Source: Oscillospiraceae bacterium (GTDB taxonomy: Bacteria; Bacillota; Clostridia; Oscillospirales; CAG-272). From it: a stretch of DNA of 64,000 nucleotides. Made by a program: the position numbers and the translations under genes. Of the stretch, positions 57,933-64,000 are shown piece after piece; position 1 is the first letter of the stretch; each line of letters opens with the position of its first letter. The stretch is taken from assembly GCA_015064805.1 (NCBI GenBank), contig SVRN01000005.1, forward strand, positions 16,625-80,624, in the 5' to 3' direction. The notes beneath the pieces were generated by a model, which was not told the origin of the DNA, ran no database searches, and was given only the letters and a program-made list of their open reading frames with translations.

Positions 57933-57947
57933 TGAGAACCATTCTCA
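57933..57947. promoter_or_regulatory. Fur-type operator
   Basis: TGAGAACCATTCTCA is a 7-1-7 inverted repeat (6 of 7 pairs) with AT flanks, the usual Fur-family box shape. It lies about 15-30 bp downstream of the promoter on the minus strand that reads toward the Fur-family gene. Confidence 0.75.
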
Positions 57948-57961
57948 TTTTTAACTCCGTT

Positions 57962-57990
57962 ATTATACCATCCTCCCCCTTTTTTGTCAA
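57962..57990 (-). promoter_or_regulatory. Consensus promoter of the Fur-family regulator and permease
   Basis: Minus strand TTGACA, 17 bp, TATAAT, both perfect. The leader to the start codon would be about 390 nt and contains an E element. Confidence 0.88.
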
Positions 57991-58116
57991 TAGAAAAAAC
58001 TCAATTTTCCCCTTGATTTTCCTTGCATTTTTCACGTTTTTCAATATCTGTTAATAAATACACCAAAATACCACCCTTATTTTTGCCATTCTTGGTCACA
58101 AACGACAAAATGCCAC

Positions 58117-58144
58117 TTGACAATTTCAAAAATTGTGGTAAAAT
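58117..58144 (+). promoter_or_regulatory. Sigma-A promoter of the solute-binding lipoprotein gene
   Basis: TTGACA, 16 bp spacer, TAAAAT, about 60 bp before the ATG. Confidence 0.8.
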
Positions 58145-58203
58145 ATATATTGAGACTTTGTAGGAAGCGATTCACGCTTCGAAATTTAATTAGGAGGCCT
58201 CAT

Positions 58204-59772
58204 ATGAAAAAATTTTTATCCCTTTTACTGGCACTGCTGATGGTTGTGTCCGTATGCGTGGGTCTGGTTGCTTGCAACCCGTCTGAAGAAGACCCCGGCA
58301 AGACGGAAACCCCCAACAAGCCAAACGAAAACGAAAAGGATCCGAATGAACCAAACAAACCGCAAGAACCCGTTCGCATCGAGCTGAAGTTCCCCGAGGA
58401 ATATAACTTCTCCGATAACGGCACCGCTGCATCCTTCCACATTCTTCAGTGGTCCGTTGACCAGGAAGACCAGGCAGGTACCGCTTGGATTCCGTGGGAA
58501 GAGGGCGACGTCAGCATGGACGACGGCGACCTGATCAGTAAGCAGATCCTCGAGCGTAACTCCGTTGCAGAGTACAAGTACGGTGTTGAAATTACCGCTG
58601 AATACAAGGGCGTTAACGCAGGTTACGTTGACAGAGTCAAGTCTGACCACATGACCTCCGCAAACGAGATCCAGCTGCTCACCATCCGTTCTCTGGGCGC
58701 ATGGGAGCTGGTTGACAGCGAGTACCTGACCGACATGAACGTCTACTCGGACCAGAACATTCTGCACACCGAGCAGCCCTGGTGGGTTCAGGATGCCGTT
58801 GCCTCCTACACACTGGGTGAGTCACTGTACGTTTGCGCAACCGAAATGCTGCTGCGCGACAAGGGTGCTACCACCGCTATGTACTTCAATCCCTCCATCG
58901 CTGAGGACCACGGCCTGGACGATTTCTACGCTATGGTCGAGGATGGCACATGGACTTGGGAGGCTATGCTCGAAGCCGCTGAGACCGTTGGTTCGTCTAC
59001 GGACGGCAACGACCTGATGGACTCCGTTGAGGATATGTGGGGCGTACAGGGCTCTGACGACGATACCCACATGCTGTACAACGCACTGGGCTTCCTCTAT
59101 GCTCACATCGACGAGGACGGCTTCGTTGTTTACGATCTGGGTGAAACGGATGAATCCATCACCATCCTGATCGACATTCACGAGGATTTCCACTACGCTG
59201 ACTGGAACACCAACCGCATCGACAACAAGCTGGTTGGCGGTGAGGACGTTGAAGATATCTTCACAATCGACCGCGCTCTGTTCAAAACCGCGTCTTGCGT
59301 TAAGACCGCCGTTACCAAGCTGCGTAACATGAACACCGACTACGGTATTCTCCCCATGCCTAAGCTGACCGAAGAGCAGGAGAACTACTCCTCGCTGGTT
59401 TGGGTACACCACGACTGCGTTCTGGGTATTCCCGCCGCTACGGCTAATCCCGAGATGTCTGCCGTTATCCTTGAGGTTCTGAGCTACGAGGGCTACTATG
59501 AAGTAACGCCCGTTCTGTACGATACCATTCTGTACGGCCGTGCTGCTAAGACCGCTGAGGCTAAGAGAAGCTTGGAGATTATCTTTGAGACTCGTTCGTA
59601 TGACCCCGGTCAGTACTGGGATGATCCCGCAGGCCTGCAGGATAAGCTGCTGCGTCTGTGCAACGAGGGTACCTCTGATATCCAGTCTCTGATCGCTCAG
59701 TACATCGGCCAGACCGAGGAAGAGATCAAAAAGGTTAACGAATTCGTTGAAAAGAAGTACGACGAAGAGTAA
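58204..59772 (+). CDS. Extracellular solute-binding lipoprotein (ABC transporter type)
   Basis: The 522 aa protein has a lipoprotein signal peptide (MKKFLSLLLALLMVV, lipobox LVAC with Cys24), then a Pro/Glu/Asn-rich linker to about residue 60, and an acidic mature domain. Segments such as DGTWTWEAMLEAAETV and DYGILPMPKLTEEQ are typical of family 1 sugar-binding proteins. No permease or ATPase genes are adjacent. It uses more GCT/GTT codons than neighbours, as highly expressed genes often do. TTAGGAGG precedes the ATG. The ligand is unknown. Confidence 0.87.
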   Translation: MKKFLSLLLALLMVVSVCVGLVACNPSEEDPGKTETPNKPNENEKDPNEPNKPQEPVRIELKFPEEYNFSDNGTAASFHILQWSVDQEDQAGTAWIPWEEGDVSMDDGDLISKQILERNSVAEYKYGVEITAEYKGVNAGYVDRVKSDHMTSANEIQLLTIRSLGAWELVDSEYLTDMNVYSDQNILHTEQPWWVQDAVASYTLGESLYVCATEMLLRDKGATTAMYFNPSIAEDHGLDDFYAMVEDGTWTWEAMLEAAETVGSSTDGNDLMDSVEDMWGVQGSDDDTHMLYNALGFLYAHIDEDGFVVYDLGETDESITILIDIHEDFHYADWNTNRIDNKLVGGEDVEDIFTIDRALFKTASCVKTAVTKLRNMNTDYGILPMPKLTEEQENYSSLVWVHHDCVLGIPAATANPEMSAVILEVLSYEGYYEVTPVLYDTILYGRAAKTAEAKRSLEIIFETRSYDPGQYWDDPAGLQDKLLRLCNEGTSDIQSLIAQYIGQTEEEIKKVNEFVEKKYDEE

Positions 59773-59867
59773 TACTTAAACAAAAAAATCACTTGCGGCA
59801 AAAGCGTGATGTTCTTATCGGAGAAATCACAATATTACAGATTTGCTCTGCAGTAAACAAATAATTA

Positions 59868-59905
59868 GCCCCGACAGATTTCAAGTCTGTCGGGGTCCTC
59901 TTTTT
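59868..59905 (+). terminator. Terminator after the solute-binding protein
   Basis: GCCCCGACAGA and TCTGTCGGGG pair around TTTCAAG, followed by TCCTCTTTTT. It shares its stem sequence with the terminator at 55081. Confidence 0.85.
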
Positions 59906-60533
59906 AAGGATGTTGAAGTTTTATGTTCAAATCATCAAACGAATCCACTTGTTCTCCTGAATATTGCTCGTTATATCTGTTAAAGAGAATAGAGGGTATT
60001 CCAAGCATTTGGGCAGATAAAATATTAGCAATGCTATCATCTACAAAAAGGCATTCGTCTGCTGATGCTTGTATTTGTTTTAACGCAATACGGTATATTT
60101 GAGGATCAGGTTTTCTGTAATGCACATCTCCACTGATTATTCTGTATTTGAAATACTTGTCAATGCCATAATATTCGGTAATATATCTACTCCACTCCGA
60201 TACATCCGTAGACAATAAAACAAAATCATATTGTTTATAATATTTTTCTGCAAATAAAACAAACGATTTGTCAAAAGAAAGATAATTTTCGATATAGTTT
60301 TTCATATGATATCCAGGGTCTTTGTAACCCAATTTAGAAAGGAATTCATATGAACTTATATGACCTAATCCTGCTTTTGTAAACAATTTTTGATTTTCAA
60401 GCAAATCCTTTATTCGTCCATGTTCCGATACATCGAAGTGTTCATACGTATAAGGAACAAAGTTTCCTGTTCTGTCTAATAATATTACTCCGTACATATC
60501 GATTATCAAAGTTGTAATCTTTTGGGACATCAT
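59904..60533 (-). CDS. HAD-superfamily hydrolase, AT-rich
   Basis: The 209 aa protein shows LIIDMYGVILLDR near the N-terminus, where the second catalytic Asp of the usual DxDGT is replaced (DMYG), then LLSTDVSEW, a lysine in HYRKPDPQIY and FVDDSIANILSA. It resembles epoxide-hydrolase-like or haloacid HAD proteins. DMYG suggests altered chemistry or loss of phosphatase function. Start at 60533 follows AAGGAG. AT-rich codon use differs from the core genes, hinting at transfer. Confidence 0.75.
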   Translation of the reverse strand: MMSQKITTLIIDMYGVILLDRTGNFVPYTYEHFDVSEHGRIKDLLENQKLFTKAGLGHISSYEFLSKLGYKDPGYHMKNYIENYLSFDKSFVLFAEKYYKQYDFVLLSTDVSEWSRYITEYYGIDKYFKYRIISGDVHYRKPDPQIYRIALKQIQASADECLFVDDSIANILSAQMLGIPSILFNRYNEQYSGEQVDSFDDLNIKLQHP

Positions 60534-60549
60534 CTCGTTGCTCCTTGAT

Positions 60550-60622
60550 ATTTTTATCGCAAGTTTCGCCTTTGTATTACAGCGTTGCAAGCAACGCGGG
60601 CTTCGGGCAAAGCCCATACCCC
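60550..60622 (-). repeat. Repeated leader, relative of 55385-55446
   Basis: GGGTATGGGCTTTGCCCGAAG, a GCGTTGC/GCAACGC pair and AAAGGCGAAAC precede the HAD gene. Confidence 0.5.
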
Positions 60623-60638
60623 TAAGGTAGCACGTATC

Positions 60639-60777
60639 AAAGGCTCCCTCCGGGAGGGAGCTGGCGCCGTAGGCGACTGAGGGAGAGCACGTTACAATAA
60701 AGCTAATTCAAACCCAAAGTCGCGCAGGCTCCTTCCACCGCTAACGCGGTCCCCCTCCCTCTCGGAGGGAGGCTTTT
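60639..60777. repeat. Compact palindromic element with inverted ends
   Basis: One end reads AAGGCTCCCTCCGGGAGGGA, and the other, inverted, AAGCCTCCCTCCGAGAGGGA. Inner hairpins GGCGCCGTAGGCG and CCGCTAACGCGG lie near the ends. The right part forms the last codons of the DUF559 gene. It has the shape of a small non-autonomous (MITE-like) element. Confidence 0.7.
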
Positions 60778-61118
60778 ACGGCGGCATCGATATACTCGCA
60801 GACACCCGAAAAGTTTGTGTTGATTTGACGGTTTGTAAACCGTATGACCTTCAGATCATACCCTTCAAGTATTTCCGTGCGAAATTCATCCTTTTGTCTG
60901 CCTTCTTCGGTATAATGCTGTGACCCATCAATTTCTATGATCAGTTTGGCTTTATGGCAGTAAAAATCCGCAATGAAACTGTCTATGGCTTTTTGCCTTT
61001 GAAATCTGATTTCATATTTTGATAGGAAATCATACCACAAATGTTTTTCCTGCGGTGTTGCATTTTTACGAAGATTTTTTGCAAGAGTAATATTCTTTTC
61101 GTTGTAATCAAGCGACAT
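60741..61118 (-). CDS. DUF559 endonuclease-like protein
   Basis: The 125 aa protein is a DUF559 member (Vsr/PD-(D/E)xK-like): LRKNATPQEKHLWYDFL, FIADFYCHKAKLIIEIDGSQHY with the acidic pair, and LKVIRFTNRQI. The C-terminal KASLREGGGPR is read from the palindromic element at 60639-60777, which also supplies the stop, so the native C-terminus was replaced or extended. GGAGGAGT precedes the ATG. Role unknown; these genes often sit in variable regions. Confidence 0.82.
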   Translation of the reverse strand: MSLDYNEKNITLAKNLRKNATPQEKHLWYDFLSKYEIRFQRQKAIDSFIADFYCHKAKLIIEIDGSQHYTEEGRQKDEFRTEILEGYDLKVIRFTNRQINTNFSGVCEYIDAAVKASLREGGGPR

Positions 61119-61147
61119 ACTTACTCCTCCAAAGTTTTATCGCTTCC

Positions 61148-61192
61148 ATTATATCACAAATCGGCAGAGAAAACAAGTGTTTTCTCTGCCGA
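61148..61192 (-). promoter_or_regulatory. Hairpin-plus-promoter cassette upstream of DUF559
   Basis: Minus strand TTGTTT, 17 bp, TATAAT, with the TCGGCAGAGAAAACA hairpin overlapping the -35 and spacer. It is nearly identical to the cassette upstream of the RAYT gene. Confidence 0.55.
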
Positions 61193-61269
61193 CTCTCTGT
61201 GCCTTCAATTTCTCCGTTAAGGACAACAGAGAAAGCCGCGAGTGATTTTTTCGTTTTCTTTTCTATCGG

Positions 61270-61298
61270 TTGACAAAACGGGCAATCTGTGGTATACT
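61270..61298 (+). promoter_or_regulatory. Sigma-A promoter of the MFS gene
   Basis: TTGACA, 17 bp, TATACT, ending about 30 bp before the start codon. Confidence 0.85.
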
Positions 61299-61328
61299 CC
61301 CCATATCATCATTATTCCGAGGTGTGCC

Positions 61329-62579
61329 ATGCCAACGCCAAATTACACCCGCACCAAACGGGCCTGCTTTTTCGCCTATCTTGCGATGTCGTCCGTCTTC
61401 AGCCTGCCGCCCCTTTTGTTTATGACCTTCCGCGAGATGTACGGCATCTCCTACACCCTGCTCGGCACGCTGGTCTGCGTCAATTTCTGCACCCAGCTGA
61501 CGGTCGACCTCATTTTCAGCTTCTTCACCAAATATTTCAATATCAAAAACACGGTGCGCGCCATGCCGCTTCTGACCTCGGCGGGTCTGCTCGTCTACGC
61601 GCTCGTTCCGTGGCTGTTCCCCCAATACGCCTACGCAGGGCTTTTGACGGGCACGGTGCTGTTCTCCGTCGCGGCGGGTCTTTGCGAGGTGCTGATCAGC
61701 CCCGTGGTGGCCGCCATTCCCTCGGAGCATCCCGAGAAGGATATGAGCCTGCTTCACTCCCTTTACGCCTGGGGCGTGCTCAGCGTGGTCATCATCAGCA
61801 CGGTCTTTTTGCGACTGTGCGGCACGCACAACTGGACCTACCTGACGCTGTTCTTCGCTCTTTTGCCTCTGATCGCCTGCCTGCTGTTTTGCCTCTCTCC
61901 CATGCCCCCTGTCAGTGTGTCACACAACGACAATGCCACCCCCTCCGCCGCCAAAAAGCGCGGTATCGGCATGGCGCTGTGCGTGGCCTGCATTTTCCTT
62001 GGCAGTGCCGCCGAGAACGTCATGACCAACTGGATCTCGGGCTACATGGAAACCGCGCTGCAGGTCGCCAAGGTGATCGGCGACGTATTCGGCATGGCCT
62101 TGTTTGCCCTTTTGCTCGGCTTTGGACGCACGCTGTACGCCAAATTTGGACGCAACATCATGGGCGTTCTGCTCGCCGGTATGATGGGCGCTGTCGTGTG
62201 CTATCTGACGGCGGGACTTTGCAATATTCCCCTTGTGGCTTTGATCGCCTGCGTACTGACCGGTCTTTGCACCTCGATGCTCTGGCCCGGCACCCTCATT
62301 CTCATGGAAGAAAAGCTGCCCAACCCCGGCATTGTGGCCTACGCGCTGATGGCGGCAGGCGGCGACTTTGGCGCGTCGATCGCGCCGCAGGCCATGGGTA
62401 TTATCGTTGACACGGTGTCCGTCAGCTCTTGGGCACAGAGCATGAGCCCAACGCTTGGCATCACGCCCGAGCAGCTCGGCATGAAGACGGGCATGCTCCT
62501 CTCGGCGCTGTTTCCCATTCTCGGCGTGGCGTTGCTGCTGGTAATGAAGCGGTATTTTGGTAAAAAAGAAAATGCGTAA
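61329..62579 (+). CDS. Major facilitator superfamily transporter
   Basis: The 416 aa protein has about 12 transmembrane helices with a central cytosolic loop near residues 195-215 (HNDNATPSAAKKRG). The first loop after TM2 is acidic and short. It resembles fucose/sugar-type MFS permeases, but no substrate motif is recognised. The start at 61329 follows GAGGTG; the upstream track codons cover the promoter. Own promoter and terminator, so monocistronic. Confidence 0.85.
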   Translation: MPTPNYTRTKRACFFAYLAMSSVFSLPPLLFMTFREMYGISYTLLGTLVCVNFCTQLTVDLIFSFFTKYFNIKNTVRAMPLLTSAGLLVYALVPWLFPQYAYAGLLTGTVLFSVAAGLCEVLISPVVAAIPSEHPEKDMSLLHSLYAWGVLSVVIISTVFLRLCGTHNWTYLTLFFALLPLIACLLFCLSPMPPVSVSHNDNATPSAAKKRGIGMALCVACIFLGSAAENVMTNWISGYMETALQVAKVIGDVFGMALFALLLGFGRTLYAKFGRNIMGVLLAGMMGAVVCYLTAGLCNIPLVALIACVLTGLCTSMLWPGTLILMEEKLPNPGIVAYALMAAGGDFGASIAPQAMGIIVDTVSVSSWAQSMSPTLGITPEQLGMKTGMLLSALFPILGVALLLVMKRYFGKKENA

Positions 62580-62583
62580 AAGG

Positions 62584-62613
62584 AAAGAGAGTGGCTTGGG
62601 CCACTCTCTTTTT
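62584..62613 (+). terminator. Terminator after the MFS gene
   Basis: AAAGAGAGTGGC and GCCACTCTCTTT pair around TTGG, followed by a T-run. Confidence 0.85.
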
Positions 62614-62667
62614 ATCAGGTATCAATTTTTATGTTCTCCATGATATGGTCTTAAATATAGCGGCAGT

Positions 62668-63096
62668 TTACGTTAAATCAAGCGTAGTAAACCCTAAATC
62701 ATTCAGCTTTTTTTGAAAAGCATGAAATTTTGAACGCTCTTTTCTATACGGATCCAACCTCAATCCTTTCAAAAATCGTGTGAATGCTGTTTCTTTTAAA
62801 GGTATGTAAAATCTTGTATGATTTTCTGCGGTAAAAAATTCAAAAAAAGGAAAGCATCGGCCGCCGACGCATGTTAGACTGCCCTCACGCTGCCCGGGCG
62901 ATATGCCTTGTGCCAGATCGAAATTGCGCGCGCACTCGCTCAGATCAATCCTTTTCTTATCCAAATATCCTCTCTTGTAAAACAAAGCTTCCGTTGTTAT
63001 CTCATAAACATCGTCCAGCAGTACTTTGATTACCGTAGATTCATCTTCTATATGATACGCTTCTTGAATGGATTTATAAAAGTCGTTCCAGCTCAT
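62668..63096 (-). CDS. Uncharacterised 142 aa protein
   Basis: I do not recognise a family. The protein is soluble, begins MSWNDFYKSIQEAYHIEDES and ends FTTLDLT, and has no transmembrane or cysteine-pair motif. A good promoter (63120-63148) and a GGCGG Shine-Dalgarno support expression. Codon use is AT-richer than in the biosynthetic block. Confidence 0.6.
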   Translation of the reverse strand: MSWNDFYKSIQEAYHIEDESTVIKVLLDDVYEITTEALFYKRGYLDKKRIDLSECARNFDLAQGISPGQREGSLTCVGGRCFPFFEFFTAENHTRFYIPLKETAFTRFLKGLRLDPYRKERSKFHAFQKKLNDLGFTTLDLT

Positions 63097-63119
63097 ATCC
63101 GCACCGCCTTTCTTACATT

Positions 63120-63148
63120 ATTATATCATGGTTTTATTTAATTGTAAA
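63120..63148 (-). promoter_or_regulatory. Promoter of the 142 aa gene
   Basis: Minus strand TTTACA, 17 bp, TATAAT, ending about 23 bp before the start codon. Confidence 0.75.
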
Positions 63149-63155
63149 GTGCGAC

Positions 63156-63400
63156 TTGGCCGGGGTACTAGGGTACTCGTTTTGCTTTGCAAAACGAGAA
63201 TTCTTCGCCGAGCCGCTGGTGTGCAAGCACCCCGACGGCTTTCGGCTCGAATGCGAACCTAATTCCGCGGCGCTAAACATACGGATTCAGAACCCGTTTT
63301 GCGCAAAAATACAGCTGATATCGTTAGAACATTTCGCGCAAAACTTGCAAATCCTTACGGATTTGCGTAGGTTCTCATGCTTTATACTCATCTATAAAAC
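63156..63400. other. Non-coding stretch with palindromes
   Basis: Contains CTCGTTTTGC/GCAAAACGAG at about 63177-63199 and GCAAATCC/GGATTTGC at about 63347-63366. The ORF at 63156..63458 lacks a Shine-Dalgarno and recognisable family. No gene is supported. Confidence 0.4.
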
Positions 63401-63429
63401 AAAAAAGAGTGGTAAACCACTCTTTTTGT
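63401..63429. terminator. Bidirectional terminator-like hairpin
   Basis: AAAAAGAGTGG and CCACTCTTTTT pair around TAAA, with A- and T-runs on both sides. Confidence 0.7.
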
Positions 63430-63444
63430 TTTATGTGATTAACG

Positions 63445-63586
63445 ACCGAAATAGATGACATGCCCAAAATGTAGATTTTATAAGGGTTTTAAGGCTTTTT
63501 TGAGAAATTTTGAGCCGAATTTTTAATGTTTCTTGTGCTGGGGCTATATTTGTGCGATTTTTGCTCGCAACCGAAATAGATGACAT
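63445..63586 (-). mobile_element. Direct-repeat remnant resembling an IS21-type end
   Basis: ACCGAAATAGATGACAT occurs twice in direct orientation (63445-63461 and 63570-63586), with AT-rich DNA between. On the minus strand it reads TGTCATCTATTTCGGT; IS21-family ends start with TG and carry such direct repeats. No istA/istB is present, so at most one end remains. Confidence 0.35.
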
Positions 63587-63697
63587 CGCCATTTCGCCTT
63601 TTCTTTGCTTACTGCGGTTATAGATTTGACCTCATAATGATGCGGAACATCCACATCCACGGTGGACCCGGGAAGCAATCTTCCAGCCCTGATTTTG

Positions 63698-63901
63698 TCA
63701 AATCAAATCCTGAATAGTGGCTAAATCAAGAACGTATTCTTTTGCCACCTGATTGTATCTTGCGTTGCTTCTGATCGAAGACTGTTTGCTTTTCAACTTG
63801 TGATGGTATTCCCAATAAGTAAGTGCTTCGGTAAGTTCCTGCTTTGCTTTTGGATTCAAAGTAAAGATGTTTTCATGAATATCACCTGTTATGTAAACCA
63901 T
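63698..63901 (-). CDS. Short uncharacterised ORF
   Basis: A 67 aa ORF starts MVYITGDIHENIF with a strong AAAGGAGG 6 nt upstream. The first eight residues resemble the start of calcineurin-like phosphoesterases, but the rest (KAKQELTEALTYWEYHHKLK) does not, so no function is claimed. It overlaps the preceding partial gene by about 20 bp. Confidence 0.4.
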   Translation of the reverse strand: MVYITGDIHENIFTLNPKAKQELTEALTYWEYHHKLKSKQSSIRSNARYNQVAKEYVLDLATIQDLI

Positions 63902-64000
63902 TTTCAACCTCCTTTGGCTTGAGCTGTGGCTTTTCGTGTTGCATTTGCTCGTATTCGATGGCTTGTTGTAAGCCTTGCCGGATGTCTTCGAATACTGTTG
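63882..64000 (-). CDS. C-terminal fragment of a gene cut by the window edge
   Basis: The last 38 codons are visible (VFEDIRQGLQQAIEYEQ, then a Pro/Lys/Glu-rich tail). Such VFEDIxxGLxQAIEYE stretches occur at the N-terminus of small helix-turn-helix antitoxins, so this may be a short antitoxin-like protein or a truncated one. The complete start is outside the window. Confidence 0.4.
   Translation of the reverse strand, partial: TVFEDIRQGLQQAIEYEQMQHEKPQLKPKEVENGLHNR

Noticed and set aside
63156-63458. 100 aa ORF near the right end
   Set aside because: No ribosome-binding site, crosses a terminator hairpin and contains palindromic segments; more likely repeat or relic DNA.
63445-63586. Complete IS21 element
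   Set aside because: Only two direct repeats typical of one end were found; no istA or istB coding sequence is present within reach.

Overview
The window looks like a chromosome segment of an uncultured gut-type Clostridia (Bacillota). The evidence is Firmicutes-style Shine-Dalgarno sites (AAAGGAGG-like), consensus sigma-A promoters, a HisZ-dependent short HisG, a YerC/TrpR-like gene heading the his operon, PyrK/PyrD type 1B, a single-chain PurL and Fhs. Coding DNA is GC-rich. No rRNA, tRNA or CRISPR was seen.

Layout. 1-5.7 kb (minus): yerC-hisZ-hisG-hisD-hisC, a repeat-filled gap, hisB and the first codons of hisH. 6.5-11.2 kb (minus): amidohydrolase, ridA, ilvA and a DUF815 AAA+ ATPase. 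11.6-17.1 kb (minus): ilvD, ilvC, ilvN, ilvB. 17.6-19.8 kb (minus): metA-metY. The strand then switches. 21.3-34.1 kb (plus): pyrC, carB, pyrK-pyrD-pyrF, a HAD phosphatase, pyrE-pyrB-pyrI and guaB. 35.6-53.5 kb (plus): purE-purF, purM, purN, purO, a stand-alone AICAR transformylase, purD-purL, glyA and fhs, which is IMP synthesis with its one-carbon supply. 54-64 kb is an accessory stretch: a YwaF-like membrane protein, a small zinc-binding protein, a REP-associated transposase (RAYT), an ArsP_2-type permease with a Fur-family regulator, an orphan solute-binding lipoprotein, an AT-rich HAD protein, a DUF559 endonuclease-like protein, an MFS transporter and small unknown genes.

The most unusual property is the space between genes. 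Nearly every gap (about 430-1500 bp) is filled by a modular family of hairpin-rich repeats. I use three private names. Module M is a hairpin-led block starting 10-31 nt after a stop codon. REP pairs are GTAG-headed palindromes facing each other. Element E is a roughly 250-700 bp quasi-symmetric array of hairpins ending 30-60 nt before the next start codon. Between copies the hairpin stems change on both arms while the loops stay fixed (CTAAT, GGGAACG, AAAGA), so pairing appears to be conserved. Many copies sit inside biosynthetic operons where no promoter is visible, so they are probably transcribed. A RAYT gene at 55.4 kb carries two copies of a GTAG palindrome inside its own reading frame.

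Enzyme-level oddities: PurF lacks the N-terminal glutaminase cysteine; PurH is replaced by PurO plus a separate AICAR transformylase; MetA carries the Glu111 signature of acetyl-CoA users; carA, purC, purB, purK and pyrR are not in the window. Clear regulatory sites are a palindrome over the yerC/his promoter, a Fur-type box downstream of a consensus promoter at 57.9 kb, and a purE leader ending in an intrinsic terminator.
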